Assembly: GCF_905171765.1 (NCBI RefSeq)
Contig: NC_053390.1
Location: 162,818,666 to 162,882,665 of the forward strand
Direction of reading: 5' to 3'
DNA length: 64,000 nt
Origin: Bufo bufo
Taxonomy: Eukaryota; Chordata; Amphibia; Anura; Bufonidae
This document shows, in pieces, positions 36,758 through 47,964 of the stretch; positions within the stretch are counted from its first letter, which is position 1, and the number at the start of each line of letters is the position of its first letter. The translations under genes and the position numbers were made by a program. The notes under the pieces were generated by a model. That model saw nothing but the letters and a program-made list of their open reading frames with translations, ran no database searches and was not told where the DNA came from.

Positions 36758-37139
36758 GTATCTTAGATCATGGCTGCAGTAGTAAAGCTACACGAACATG
36801 GGAAATCTATCATTTTATAACAAAAAGGGAAACAGACAGTATGCCCTGTCAAAACATGACTGATAGAGCATTCATTGAAAATAGGATGTCCTGGAACAAT
36901 CCCAATGGTCTTTACATTTTAAAGTAACATTTTGGACAATGGAAGCATACAAGGTAGGCTCGATTCTGTGCTCAAACACACTGGAACCCATTCCTTAGCT
37001 TGGTGCTGTATCCACTTAAATGAGAAAATGAAAGATCAAATCCATCATAATTCCCTGTGAAATTACACTGTGTATGGCAAGTGTAGGGTATTTAAAGGAG
37101 TTGTCCAGGATTAGAAAAACATGACTGCTTTCTTCCTGC
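36758..37139. other. Unassigned sequence
   Basis: No feature supported. Confidence 0.4.
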
Positions 37140-37518
37140 AAGAGCACTAGTGTTAATCATTGCAAATTTTTATCGCGAATATAGGCACTTCGAGAATTCG
37201 CGAATATTTAGAATATAATGATATATATTCGTAATTTCGAATTTTCAAGATTTTTTTTTAAATCAGCACACATGATCCCTCCCTGCTTTTAGCTTGTGGG
37301 CCAATGAGAAGGCTGCAGTATCTTTGACTTTAGGAGTACACTGCGTGCAGAATTATTAGGCAAATGAGTATTTTGGCCACATCATCCTCTTTATGCATGT
37401 TGTCTTACTCTAAGCTGTATAGGCTCGAAAGCCTACTACCAATTAAGCATATTAGGTGATGTGCATCTCTGTAATGAGAAGGGGTGTGGTCTAATGACAT
37501 CAACACCCTATATTAGGT

Positions 37519-37540
37519 GTGCATAATTATTAGGCAACTT
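37519..37540. repeat. Inner inverted repeat of the mariner, left
   Basis: Pairs perfectly with 38690-38711 over 22 bp and repeats the outer-end core AATTATTAGGCAA. Likely a second transposase binding site (inference from IR/DR elements). Confidence 0.75.
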
Positions 37541-37556
37541 CCTTTCCTTTGGCAAA

Positions 37557-38573
37557 ATGGGTCAAAAGAAGGACTTGACAGGCTCAGAAAAGTCAAAAAT
37601 AGTGAGATATCTTGCAGAGGGATGCAGCACTCTTAAAATTGCAAAGCTTCTGAAGCGTGATCATCGAACAATCAAGCGTTTCATTCAAAATAGTCAACAG
37701 GGTCGCAAGAAGGGTGTGGAAAAACCAAGGCGCAAAATAACTGCCCATGAACTGAGAAAAGTCAAGCGTGCAGCTGCCAAGATGCCACTTGCCACCAGTT
37801 TGGCCATATTTCAGAGCTGCAACATCACTGGAGTGCCCAAAAGCACAAGGTGTGCAATACTCAGAGACATGGCCAAGGTAAGAAAGGCTGAAAGACGACC
37901 ACCACTGAACAAGACACACAAGCTGAAACGTCAAGACTGGGCCAAGAAATATCTCAAGACTGATTTTTCTAAGGTTTTATGGACTGATGAAATGAGAATG
38001 AGTCTTGATGGGCCAGATGGATGGGCCCGTGACTGGATTGGTAAAGGGCAGAGAGCTCCAGTCCGACTCAGACGCCAGCAAGGTGGAGGTGGAGTACTGG
38101 TTTGGGCTGGTATCATCAAAGATGAGCTTGTGGGGCCTTTTCGGGTTGAGGATGGAGTCAAGCTCAACTCCCAGTCCTACTGCCAGTTTCTGGAAGACAC
38201 CTTCTTCAAGCAGTGGTACAGGAAGAAGTCTGCATCCTTCAAGAAAAACATGATTTTCATGCAGGACAATGCTCCATCACACGCGTCCAAGTACTCCACA
38301 GCGTGGCTGGCAAGAAAGGGTATAAAAGAAGAAAATCTAATGACATGGCCTCCTTGTTCACCTGATCTGAACCCCATTGAGAACCTGTGGTCCATCATCA
38401 AATGTGAGATTTACAAGGAGGGAAAACAGTACACCTCTCTGAACAGTGTCTGGGAGGCTGTGGTTGCTGCTGCACGCAATGTTGATGGTGAACAGATCAA
38501 AACACTGACAGAATCCATGGATGGCAGGCTTTTGAGTGTCCTTGCAAAGAAAGGTGGCTATATTGGTCACTGA
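37557..38573 (+). CDS. Tc1/mariner transposase, DD37E type, intact
   Basis: 338 residues, the usual length for the family. Residues 1-65 form a helix-turn-helix (LTGSEKSKIVRYLAEGCS, then IAKLLKRDHRTIKRFI); a basic GRKK...KPRRK stretch at about 51-62 may act as AT-hook or nuclear signal, followed by a second helical DNA-binding part to about 110. The catalytic triad is D in LWTDEM (about residue 143), D in MQDNAPSH (about 240), and E in NPIENLW, with 37 residues between the last two. GGGGVLVWAG is the usual glycine box. Start chosen at the first ATG after the inner repeat. It would cut and paste the element at TA sites in the nucleus. DD37E fits the TRT-type vertebrate lineage; that placement needs a tree. 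Confidence 0.95.
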   Translation: MGQKKDLTGSEKSKIVRYLAEGCSTLKIAKLLKRDHRTIKRFIQNSQQGRKKGVEKPRRKITAHELRKVKRAAAKMPLATSLAIFQSCNITGVPKSTRCAILRDMAKVRKAERRPPLNKTHKLKRQDWAKKYLKTDFSKVLWTDEMRMSLDGPDGWARDWIGKGQRAPVRLRRQQGGGGVLVWAGIIKDELVGPFRVEDGVKLNSQSYCQFLEDTFFKQWYRKKSASFKKNMIFMQDNAPSHASKYSTAWLARKGIKEENLMTWPPCSPDLNPIENLWSIIKCEIYKEGKQYTSLNSVWEAVVAAARNVDGEQIKTLTESMDGRLLSVLAKKGGYIGH

Positions 38574-39419
38574 TTTGTTTTTGTTTTGTTTTTGAATGTC
38601 AGAAATGTATATTTGTGAATGTTGAGATGTTATATTGGTTTCACTGGTAAAAATAAATAATTGAAATGGGTATATATTTGTTTTTTGTTAAGTTGCCTAA
38701 TAATTATGCACAGTAATAGTCACCTGCACACACAGATATCCCCCTAAAATAGCTAAAACTAAAAACAAACTAAAAACTACTTCCAAAAATATTCAGCTTT
38801 GATATTAATGAGTTTTTTGGGTTCATTGAGAACATGGTTGTTGTTCAATAATAAAATTAATCCTCAAAAATACAACTTGCCTAATAATTCTGCACTCCCT
38901 GTAGTGTTGATTGCGAATTTTCGTAATGCGAATTTTCAATTGCCGAGTAAAAACATGATACCTCCCTGCTTCTTGCTTGTGGGCCAATGAATCATTGGCC
39001 CATAAGCAACTTAAGCAGGGAGGAATCATGACTTTAGATGGGAAAGATTATGAATATTCTAAAAAACTAATATATAGCACTATATCTAATATATTTGTTT
39101 TTCGAATATTCGTAATATTCTAAAACAAGAATATATAGCAATATAGCAAATATTTGTTTAAAAATAAACGAATATAGAGCAATTTAGCTAATATAGTGCT
39201 ATAATCTTCTTTGTCTAATAGTTATTTTCCGAATATTCGCTATATTGCTATATATTCTTGTTTTAGAATATTACGAATATTCAAAAAAACTAATATATTC
39301 AATATAGTGCTATATATTAGTTTTTTAGAATATTCCACTGTAGAAAGTTCTAGTATAAAAACACATGGAATGACATGCATAGTAGTGTGCCCCAATGTAC
39401 AAGAAAGACATTGAAAAGC

Positions 39420-39660
39420 TGGAATGGATTCAAGTGGGCAACTAAAGTAATAAATGGGACAAATACATTTTAATAAAATCATTGCAATCATGGTTTTATG
39501 CCTAGAACTGTAACTATCACAATGAGGGATACATTGTGTCTAGAGAAAAGGTTTACAGACTATCACAGAAAAGGATTCTTTACTGTAAGAGCAGTGAGAC
39601 TAGGGAATAACTACATGAAGTTATTGTGGTTTGTTTGTGAAATGGGTCTTTATGTCTTTC
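39420..39660 (+). pseudogene. CR1 C-terminal fragment
   Basis: Short remnant: GGGCAACTAAAGTAAT near 39435, then YHRKGFFTVRAVRLGNN at about 39559-39609, matching the CR1-A C-terminus. Highly decayed. Confidence 0.65.
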
Positions 39661-39951
39661 CTGAAATAAATAATACTACACATTAGGAGTAGTGCATAAA
39701 TGTTTTCTCTAAATGTGGAAACATGGCTTATTATGGTGGTTGGTTTGCTTCTGCTGTAGGATAATAGTTTATACTTATGAATTTGCATCTTTTTTTCGCT
39801 TACTAACTGAGTTGCTAATCATAAAAAAATGTACATGTTGTTTTTCATTTTATTGGGTGGCTGAATATAACTTGCAAATGCAATCACTGTGTAGTGTTGT
39901 CATCTGTTGTCTTGTAAACATATCAAGATATATGATAACTTAATTACTTCT

Positions 39952-40034
39952 TAACCCCTTAGGGACCCATTACGTACCAATACGGCATGGTTCCCGAGAC
40001 CTTAAGGACCCATGACGTACCGGTACGTTATGAG
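39952..40034 (+). repeat. End of a TTAA-type element, cut by hAT-1
   Basis: TTAACCCCTTAGGGACCC followed by repeated GACGTACC/GGTACGT words, then abruptly hAT-1. Resembles the TTAACC end at 15474. The other end was not found. Confidence 0.45.
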
Positions 40035-40775
40035 TAGAGTTGAGCGAACACCTGGATGTTCGGGTTCGAGAAGTTCGGCCGAACTTCCCGGACATTTTCG
40101 GGTTCGGGATCCGAACTCGACCCGAACTTCGCCCGAACCTGAACCCCATTGAAGTCAATGGGGACCCGAACTTTTCGGCACTAAAAAGGTTGTAAAATAG
40201 CCCAGGAAAGGGCTAGAGGGCTGCAAAAGGCAGCAAAATGTAGGTAAATCCCCTGCAAACAAATGTGGATAGGGAAATGAATTAAAATAAAAATAAAATA
40301 AATTAAAATTAACTAATATCAATTGGAGAGAGGTCTCATGGCAGAGAATCAGGCTTCATGTCATAGCAGAGAATCAGGGTTCACGTCATAGCAGAGAATC
40401 AGGCTTCATGTCATAGCAGAGAATCAGGCTTCACGTCACCCACCACTGGAACAGGCCATTGTCAGATATTTAGGCCCCGGCACCCAGACAGAGGAGAGAG
40501 GTCCCATAGCAGAGAATCAGGCTTCATGGCATAGCAGAGAATCAGGCTTCACGTCACCCACCACTGGAACAGGCCACTGTCAGATATTTTTAGGCCCCGG
40601 CACCCAGACAGAGGAGAGAGGTCCCATAGCAGAGAATCAGGCTTCATGTCATAGCAGAGAATCAGGCTTCAAGTCATAGAGAATCAGGCTTCATGTCATA
40701 GCAGAGAATCAGGCTTCACGTCACCCACCACTGGAACAGGCCATTGTCAGATATTTAGGCCCCGGCACCCAGACA

Positions 40776-42549
40776 TAGAAACATAGAAACATAGAATGTG
40801 TCGGCAGATAAGAACCATTTGGCCCATCTAGTCTGCCCAATATACTGAATACTATGGATAGCCCCCGGCCCTATCTTATATGAAGGATGGCCTTATGCCT
40901 ATCCCATGCATGCTTAAACCCCTTCACTGTATTTGCAGCTACCACTTCTGCAGGAAGGCTATTCCATGCATCCACTACTCTCTCAGTAAAGTAATACTTC
41001 CTTATATTACTTTTAAACCTTTGCCCCTCTAATTTAAAACTGTGTCCTCTTGTGGTAGTTTTTCTTCTTTTAAATATGCTCTCTTCCTTTACCGAGTTGA
41101 TTCCCTTTATGTATTTAAAAGTTTCTATCATATCCCCTCTGTCTCTTCTTTCTTCCAAGCTATACATATTAAGGTCCTTTAACCTTTCCTGGTAAGTTTT
41201 ATCCTGCAATCCATGTACTAGTTTAGTAGCTCTTCTCTGAACTCTCTAGAGTATCTATATCCTTCTGGAGATATGGCCTCCAGTACTGCGCACAATACTC
41301 CAAGTGAGGTCTCACCAGTGTTCTGTACAGCGGCATAAGCACTTCACTCTTTCTACTGCTTATACCTCTCCCTATACATCCAAGCATTCTGCTGGCATTT
41401 CGTGCTGCTCTATTACATTGTCTTCCCACCTTTAAGTCTTCTGAAATAATTACTCCTAAATCCCTTTCCTCAGATACTGAGGTCAGGACTGCGTCAAATA
41501 TTCTATATTCTGCCCTTGGGTTTTTACGCCCCAGGTGCATTATCTTGCACTTATCCACATTAAATTTCAGTTTCCAGAGTTCAAACCATTCTTCTAGTTT
41601 TCCTAAATCCTTTTCCATTTGGCGTTTCCCTCCAGGAACATCAACCCTGTTACATATCTTTGTGTCATCAGCAAAAAGACAAACCTTACCAGCGAGGCCT
41701 TTTGCAATATCACTTATGAAGATATTAAACAAAATCGGTCCCAGTACAGATCCCTGTGGAACCCCACTGGTAACATTACCTTGTTTTGAATGTTCTCCAT
41801 TGACTACAACCCTCTGTTGTCTGTCACTCAGCCACTGCCTAATCCACTCAACAATATGGGAGTCCATGCTCAATGACTGCAGTTTATTGATAAGTCTTCT
41901 ATGTGGGACAGTGTCAAAAGCCTTACTAAAATCTAGATATGCGATGTCTACTGCACCTCCACCGTCTATTATTTTATTCACCCAGTCAAAAAAATCTATA
42001 AGATTTGTTTGACATGATCTCCCTGAAGTAAACCCATGTTGTTTTTCATCTTGCAATCCATGGGATTTTAGATGTTCCACAATCCTATCCTTTAATAGGG
42101 TTTCCATTAATTTGCCTACTATTGATGTCAGACTCACTGGTCTATAGTTGCTCGATTCCTCCCTACTACCTTTCTTGTGAATGGGCACGACATTTGCCAA
42201 TTTCCAATCTTCCGGGACGACTCCTGTTACTAATGATTGGTTAAATAAATCTGTTAACGGTTTTGCCAGCTCACCACTAAGCTCTTTTAATAATTTTGGG
42301 TGTATCTCATCAGGCCCCTGTGACTTATCTGTCTTCACCTTAGACAGCAAACTTAGAACATCTTCCTCTGTAAAGATACATGCATCAAACGATTTAATAG
42401 TCATTCTTTCTAGTGGAGGTCCTTCTCCTTTTTCTTTTGTAAAAACTGAACAGAAGTATTCATTAAGGCAGTCGGCTAGCCCTTTATTCTCTTCTACATA
42501 CCTTCCGTCCTTTGTTTTTAATTTAGTTATTCCTTGTTTTAATTTCCTT
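40776..42549 (-). mobile_element. CR1-B, 5'-truncated CR1-like LINE
   Basis: 1,774 bp between CAGACA at 40770-40775 and 42550-42555. The 3' end (40776-40800) is an 8-bp repeated tail, TTTCTATG on the minus strand, as in CR1. Inserted in the hAT-1 array. Confidence 0.87.
40871..42546 (-). pseudogene. CR1-B reverse transcriptase, nearly open
   Basis: Starts within the linker before the RT (KGLADCLNEYFCSVF near 42480), then an open frame of 393 codons from 42404 with DKSQGPDEIHPKLLKEL, NYRPVSLTS, YLDFSKAFDTVPH, SGVPQGSVLGP, catalytic FADDTKI and KCKIMHLG, to RPHLEYCAQYW. A frame break near 41225 separates the last 112 codons (41209-40871: YSLEERRDRGDMI, YYFTERVVDAWNSLP). Endonuclease and ORF1 are absent by truncation. 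Different subfamily from CR1-A, judging by 3' UTR and protein. Confidence 0.88.
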
Positions 42550-43022
42550 CAGACAGAGGAGAGAGGTCCCATAGCAGAGAATCAGGCTTCATGGCCTAGC
42601 AGAGAATCAGGCTTCACGTCACCCACCACTGGAACAGGCCACTGTCAATAAATTTTAGGCCCCGGCACCCAGACATAGGAGAGAGGTCCCATAGCAGAGA
42701 ATCAGGCTTCATGTCATAGCAGAGAATCAGGCTTCAAGTCATAGCAGAGAATCAGGCTTCATCTCATAGCAGAGAATCAGGCTTCAAGTCATAGCAGAGA
42801 ATCAGGCTTCATGTCATAGCAGAGAATCATGCTTCATGTCACCCAACACTGGAACAGGCCACTGTCAGATATTTTTAGGCCCGACACCCAGACAGAGGAG
42901 AGGTTCATTCAACTTTGGGTTGCCCCGCAATATAATTGTAAAATGAAAATAAAAAAAGGATTGAATGAGGAAGTGCCCTGGAGTACAATAATATATGGTG
43001 AAGGGGAGGTAGTTATAAATGT

Positions 43023-46000
43023 CTAATCTGCACAAGGGATGGACAGGTCCTGTGGGATCCATGCTTGGTTCATTTTTATGAACGTCAGCTTGTCCACATT
43101 GGCTGATGACAGGCGGCTGCGTTTGTTTGTAATGACGCCCCCTGCCGTGCTGAATACACGTTCAGACAAAACGCTGGCCGCCGGGCAGGCAAGCACCTCC
43201 AAGGCATAAAAGGCTAGCTCTGGCCACGTGGACAATTTGGAGACCCAGAAGTTGAATGGGGCCGAACCATCAGTCAGTACGTGGAGGGGTGTGCACACGT
43301 ACTGTTCCACCATGTTAGTGAAATGTTGCCTCCTGCTAACACGTTCCGTACCAGGTGGTGGTGCAGTTAGCTGTGGCGTGGTGACAAAACTTTTTCACAT
43401 CTCTGCCATGCTAACCCTGCCCTCAGAGGAGCTGGCCGTGACACAGCTACGTTGGCGACCTCTTGCTCCTCCTCTGCCTTCACCTTGGGCTTCCACTTGT
43501 TCCCCTGTGACATTTGGGAATGCTCTCAGTATCACGTCTACCAACCTGCGCTTGTACTCGCGCATCTTCCTATCACGCTCCAGTGCAGGAAGTAAGGTGG
43601 GCACATTGTCTTTGTACCAGGGATCCAGCAGGGTGGCAACCCAGTAGTCCGCACACGTTAAAATGTGGGCAACTCTGCTGTCGTTGCGCAGGCACTGCAG
43701 CATGTAGTCGCTCATGTGTGCCAGGCTGCCCAGAGGTAAGGACAAGCTGTCCTCTGTGGGAGGCGTATCGTCATCGTCCTGCGTTTCCCCCCAGCCACGC
43801 ACCAATGATGGGCCTGAGCTGCGTTGGGTGCCACCCCGCTGTGAACATGCTTCATCCTCATCCTCCTCCACCTCCTCCTCATCCTCGTCCTCCAGTAGTG
43901 GGCCCTGGCTGGCCACATTTGTACCTGGCCTCTGCTGTTGCAAAAAACCTCCCTCTGAGTCATTACAAAGAGATTGGACTGAAAGTGCTAAAAATGACCC
44001 CTCTTCCTCCTCCTCCTCCTCCTCTTGGGCCACCTCCTCTTCCATCATCGCCCTAAGTGTTTTCTCAAGGAGACATAGAAGTGGTATTGTAACGCTGATA
44101 ACGGCGTCATCGCCACTAGCCATGTTGGTGGAGTACTCGAAACAGCGCAACAGGGCACACAGGTCTCGCATGGAGGCCCAGTCATTGGTGGTGAAGTGGT
44201 GCTGTTCCGCAGTGCGACTGACCCGTGCGTGCTGCAGCTGAAACTCCACTATGGCCTGCTGCTGCTCGCACACTCTGTCCAGCATGTGCAAGGTGGAGTT
44301 CCACCTGGTGGGCACGTCGCATATGAGGCGGTGAGCGGGAAGGCCGAAGTTACGCTGTATCGCAGACAGGCGAGCAGCGGCAGGATGTGAACGCCGGAAG
44401 CGCGCACAGACGGCCCGCACTTTATGCAGCAGCTCTGACATGTCGGGGTAGTTGTGAATGAACTTCTGCACCACCAAATTCAGCACATGCGCCAGGCAAG
44501 GGATGTGCGTCAAACCGGCTAGTCCCAGAGCTGCAACGAGATTTCGCCTATTATCGCACACCACCAGGCCGGGCTTGAGGCTCACCCGCAGCAACCAATC
44601 GTCGGTCTGTTGTTCTATACCCCGCCACAACTCCTGCGCGGTGTGGGGCCTGTCCCCCAAACATATGAGTTTCAGAATGGCCTGCTGACGTTTACCCAGG
44701 GCTGTGCTGAAGTTGGTGGTGAAGGTGTGTGGCTGACTGGATGAGCAGGTGGAAGAAGAGGAGGAGGAAGCTGAGTAGGAGGAGGAAGCAACAGGAGGCA
44801 AAGAATATTGCCCTGCGATCCTTGGCGGCGGAAGGACCTGCGCCAAACAGCTCTTCGCCTGGGGCCCAGCCGCCACTACATTTACCCAGTGTGCAGTTAG
44901 GGAAATATAGCGTCCCTGGCCGTGCTTACTGGTCCACGTATCTGTGGTTAGGTGGACCTTGCCACAGATGGAATTGCGCAGTGCACACTTGATTTTATCG
45001 GATACTTGGTTGTGCAGGGAAGGCACGGCTCTCTTGGAGAAGTAGTGGCGGCTGGGAACAACATACTGTGGGACAGCAAGCGACATGAGCTGTTTGAAGC
45101 TGTCTGTGTCCACCAGCCTGAATGACAGCATTTCATAGGCCAGTAGTTTTGAAATGCTGGCATTCAGGGCCAGGGATCGAGGGTGGCTAGGTGGGAATTT
45201 ACACTTTCTCTCAAATGTTTGTGAGATGGAGAGCTGAACGCTGCCGTGTGACATGGTTGAGATGCTTGGTGACGGAGGTGGTGGTGTTAGTGGTACATCC
45301 TCTGTTTGCTGGGCGGCAGGTGCCAACATTCCTCCAGAGGCAGAGGAAGAGGCCGAGGCGGCGGCAGCAGCAGAAGAGGTAGCAGGGGGAGCCTGAGTGA
45401 GTTCCTTGTTTTTAAGGTGTTTACTCCACTGCAGTTCATGCTTTGCATGCAGGTGCCTGGTCATGCAGGTTGTGCTAAGGTTCCGAACGTTAATGCCTCT
45501 CTTCAGGCTCTGATGGCACAGCGTGCAAACCACTCGGGTCTTGTCATCAGCACATTGTTTGAAGAACTGCCACGCCAGGGAACTCCTTGAAGCTGCCTTT
45601 GGGGTGCTTGGTCCCAGAAGGCGGTGGCCAGTAGCAGACGGACTCTCTTGGCGGCGGGTGTTCTGCTTTTGCCCACTGCTCCCTCTTTTGCTACGCTGTT
45701 GGCTCGGTCTCACCACTGCCTCTTCCTCCGAATTCTGAAAGTCAGTGGCATGACCTTCATTCCATGTGGGGTCTAGGACCTCATCGTCCCCTGCATCGTC
45801 TTCCACCCAGTCTTCCTCCCTGACCTCCTGTTCAGTCTGCACACTGCAGAAAGACGCAGCAGTTGGCACCTGTGTTTCGTCATCATCAGAGACGTGCTGA
45901 GGTGGTATTCCCATGTCCTCATCAGGAAACATAAGTGGTTGTGCGTTAGTGCATTCTATCTCTTCCACCCCTGGGGAAGGGCTAGGTGGATGCCCTTGGG

Positions 46001-46418
46001 AAACCCTGCCAGCAGAGTCTTCAAGCAGCATAAGAAACTGCTGCATAACTTGAGGCTCAGACAGTTTCCCTGATATGCATGGGGGTGATGTGACAGACTG
46101 ATGGGCTTGGTTTTCATGCGCCATCTGTGCACTTTCTGCAGAAGACTGGGTGGGAGATAATGTGAACGTGCTGGATCCACTGTCGGACACCCAATTGACT
46201 AATGCCTGTACCTGCTCAGGCCTTACCATCTTTAGAACGGCATTGGGCCCCACCAAATATCGCTGTAAATTCTGGTGGCTACTGGGACCTGAGGTAGTTG
46301 GTTCACTAGGACGTGTGGCTGTGGCAGAACGGCCACGTCCTCTCCCAGCACCAGAGGGTCCACTAACACCACCACGACCATGTTCGCGTCCGCGTCACTT
46401 ACTAGATGTTTTCCTCAT
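43023..46418 (-). pseudogene. hAT-1 transposase, two TGA stops only
   Basis: From the ancestral ATG (46418) the frame runs 1,131 codons to TAG at 43025-43023 and is interrupted by TGA at codon 8 (GGA in hAT-2) and TGA at 43397-43395 (TGG in hAT-3). From 46256 it is open for 953 codons. On that numbering: proline and acidic N-terminus; BED finger with C244, C247, H268 and H273; serine/alanine linker (290-320); RNase-H-like core with D439 in HLTTDTW and D568 in VVCDN; CLAHVLNLV (587-595); PTRWNSTLHML; acidic insert; DPWYKDN. The dimerisation domain (WPELAFYALEVLACP, LSERVFSTAGG, KRSRLS) follows the second TGA in frame. Confidence 0.93.
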
Positions 46419-47515
46419 TGTTACCGTTCACCACAATTAGAAAAAAATTATTTGGCCCAATGTGTTGAATTCAAATTCAGGCCTTTTTTTACAGGCACCT
46501 AACACTATCTGGCTATCTATTTAGGTACCGTATTACACTAATACAGGCACAGCAGTAACGACAGATTTAGCTGAATATAAATTGTAGGCCTAGTATTTAG
46601 GCGCTGGATGACAGGTATCCCTTTTACGGACAGAATTAGACTTGGAAATGCACGGTAGCGTGTGAAGTTATTGAGGATGACCCTATCAGCACCTTCAATG
46701 TAATATACCCTTTTATGGATAGATTTAAACTTGGCCTGCTACAGCAGAAACCACTGATTTAGGGAATTGCTAATTTGGGAATTGTATTTCAACCCAGAAA
46801 AAAATATATCCTTTGCCAGACAGCAGACAGTATTGCAATTGGCTAGCCACAGCTGAAATACCAGATTTAGGGTACTGCTATTTTGGCAATTGTATTTCAC
46901 CCCTCAATAAAATAGCAAGCACAGCCAAGCCCCTGATGTAGGATATAGCAAAAAAACAACAACACACTATTGATGGTTAAATGGACTTCGTGGCAGCTTG
47001 TGCTGGCGCACCACAACACACAAAATGGCCGCCGATCACCCCAGAAAAAAGTGACAGAAAAATGCTCTGTGCAGCCTAAAAAAAATGAGCAATTAACTAG
47101 CAGAAGTTGAATGATACACAGCTGTAGATCGATCACTTCAGTAAGTGTTTTTGATGAGTAAATCCCTGCCTAATCTGGCCCTCACAGCAGCAGCTGCATC
47201 CTATCCCTACACTGATCAGAGCAGAGTGACGTGTGGCGCTACGTGACTCCAGCTTTAATAGAGGCTGGGGCACATGCTGCACTGGCCAATCACAGCCATG
47301 CCAATAGTAGGCATGGCTGTGATGGCCTCTTGGGGCAAGTAGTATGACGCTTGTTGATTGGCTGCTTTGCAGCCTTTCAAAAAGCGACAAGAAAGCGCCG
47401 AACACCGATCCCGAACCCAGACTTTTACGTAAATGTTCGGGTTCGTGTCCGTGTCACGAACACCCCAAAATTCGGTACGAACCCGAACTATACAGTTCGG
47501 GTTCGCTCATCCCTA
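46419..47515 (-). other. hAT-1 5' non-coding region
   Basis: AT-rich leader with one copy each of the motifs arrayed in hAT-2 (for example ATTTAACCATCAATAGTGT on the minus strand near 46985), then a GCATGGCTGTGAT block (47310-47325) conserved in all three copies, then the TIR. A promoter is expected here but no clear TATA box was identified. Confidence 0.6.
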
Positions 47516-47637
47516 GTCATTAATACATGAATGTCATAGCTGTATTTAGTGGTTCCACAGAACTGTGGGCTCAGCCAGAATAAGGACATTCTGGGCTGAC
47601 CTTAGTTGGGTCATAAACTTTGCAGCTAAGGCCGCTT
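47516..47637. other. Spacer between hAT-1 and the rRNA-like fragment
   Basis: Short unassigned sequence; may belong to the same host context as 47776-47964. Confidence 0.4.
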
Positions 47638-47775
47638 CCATTTCGATATCTTCTCTATCAACTTTCGATGTTCTTTTCTGAGCCTACCATGTTGATTATG
47701 GTTATCGGCGAATCAGGGTTCCACGCCGGAGAGGGAGCGTGAGAAAAAGGGACCAAATTTAAGGGAGATAAATTT
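47638..47775 (+). pseudogene. Degenerate 18S rRNA fragment
   Basis: CTATCAACTTTCGATG, CCTACCATG, GAATCAGGGTTC and CCGGAGAGGGAGC occur in the right order and spacing of the 5' domain of nuclear 18S rRNA, with substitutions between them; a weaker match (ACCAAATTTAAGGGAG) continues to about 47775. Only about 135 nt of the gene are present, so it is a pseudogene fragment. How it arrived is unknown. Confidence 0.78.
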
Positions 47776-47964
47776 AAAAACATTTTTGGGGATCGAGCAG
47801 AAATGTGGGAAAAGCTGTTAAATTGCAAATGTGGGAAAAATTACAGAAGCCCAAATGTGGGCCAAAAGAGTCAAGCGGAATTATGGGAAAAGTTATTGAG
47901 TTTAAGGATTGAATCAAAGGAGGTGGCGCGCATCAATTAAAGAAGAATTTCTGAAATTGTATTC
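47776..47964. other. Unassigned spacer before hAT-2
   Basis: Contains a weak repeat of AAATGTGGGAAAA (about 47800-47845). No gene. Confidence 0.4.

Larger units (their letters stand above)
37339..38901 (+). mobile_element. Complete Tc1/mariner-superfamily transposon (DD37E)
   Basis: 1,563 bp, flanked by TA (37337-37338 and 38902-38903). Outer inverted repeats share GTGCAGAATTATTAGGCAA; inner inverted repeats GTGCATAATTATTAGGCAAC (from 37519) and complement (38692-38711) contain the same core, an IR/DR-like layout. One uninterrupted transposase. Everything needed for mobility appears present. Confidence 0.93.
37148..39337. mobile_element. AT-rich hAT-type MITE, copy 3, split by a mariner
   Basis: Left end TAGTGTTAATCATTGC resembles the ends of the copies at 682 and 35414. 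Sequence GACTTTAGGAG before and TAGTGTTGATTGCG after the mariner joins to the same order seen at 870-892, proving the interruption. The right end is not resolved; about 39337 is an estimate. Confidence 0.72.
40326..42900. repeat. Array in the hAT-1 3' region, split by CR1-B
   Basis: Units of about 25 bp (GCAGAGAATCAGGCTTCATG and variants) mixed with a longer module containing CACCCACCACTGGAACAGGC and GGCCCCGGCACCCAGACA. Segments at 40326-40775 and 42550-42900 join when CR1-B is removed. Shorter versions occur in hAT-2 at 53750-54035. Confidence 0.85.
40035..47515 (-). mobile_element. hAT-1, BED-finger hAT transposon with nested CR1
   Basis: Terminal inverted repeats TAGAGTTGAGCGAAC (left) and, at the right, the complement of TAGGGATGAGCGAAC. 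Flanks GTTATGAG and GTCATTAA match at only 5 of 8, so the duplication is decayed or not paired, but both fit nTnnnnAn. The 3' region carries a 25-bp repeat array interrupted by CR1-B. The 5' region (46420-47515) has single copies of sequences that are tandem arrays in hAT-2. Its 5' end faces that of hAT-2 across 457 bp. Confidence 0.87.

Noticed and set aside
43514..45738. Long plus-strand frames opposite hAT-1
   Set aside because: Antisense shadows of the GC-rich transposase; the minus strand has all hAT motifs.
47638..47775. Functional rRNA gene
   Set aside because: Only a short, substituted fragment of the 18S 5' domain; no flanking rDNA.
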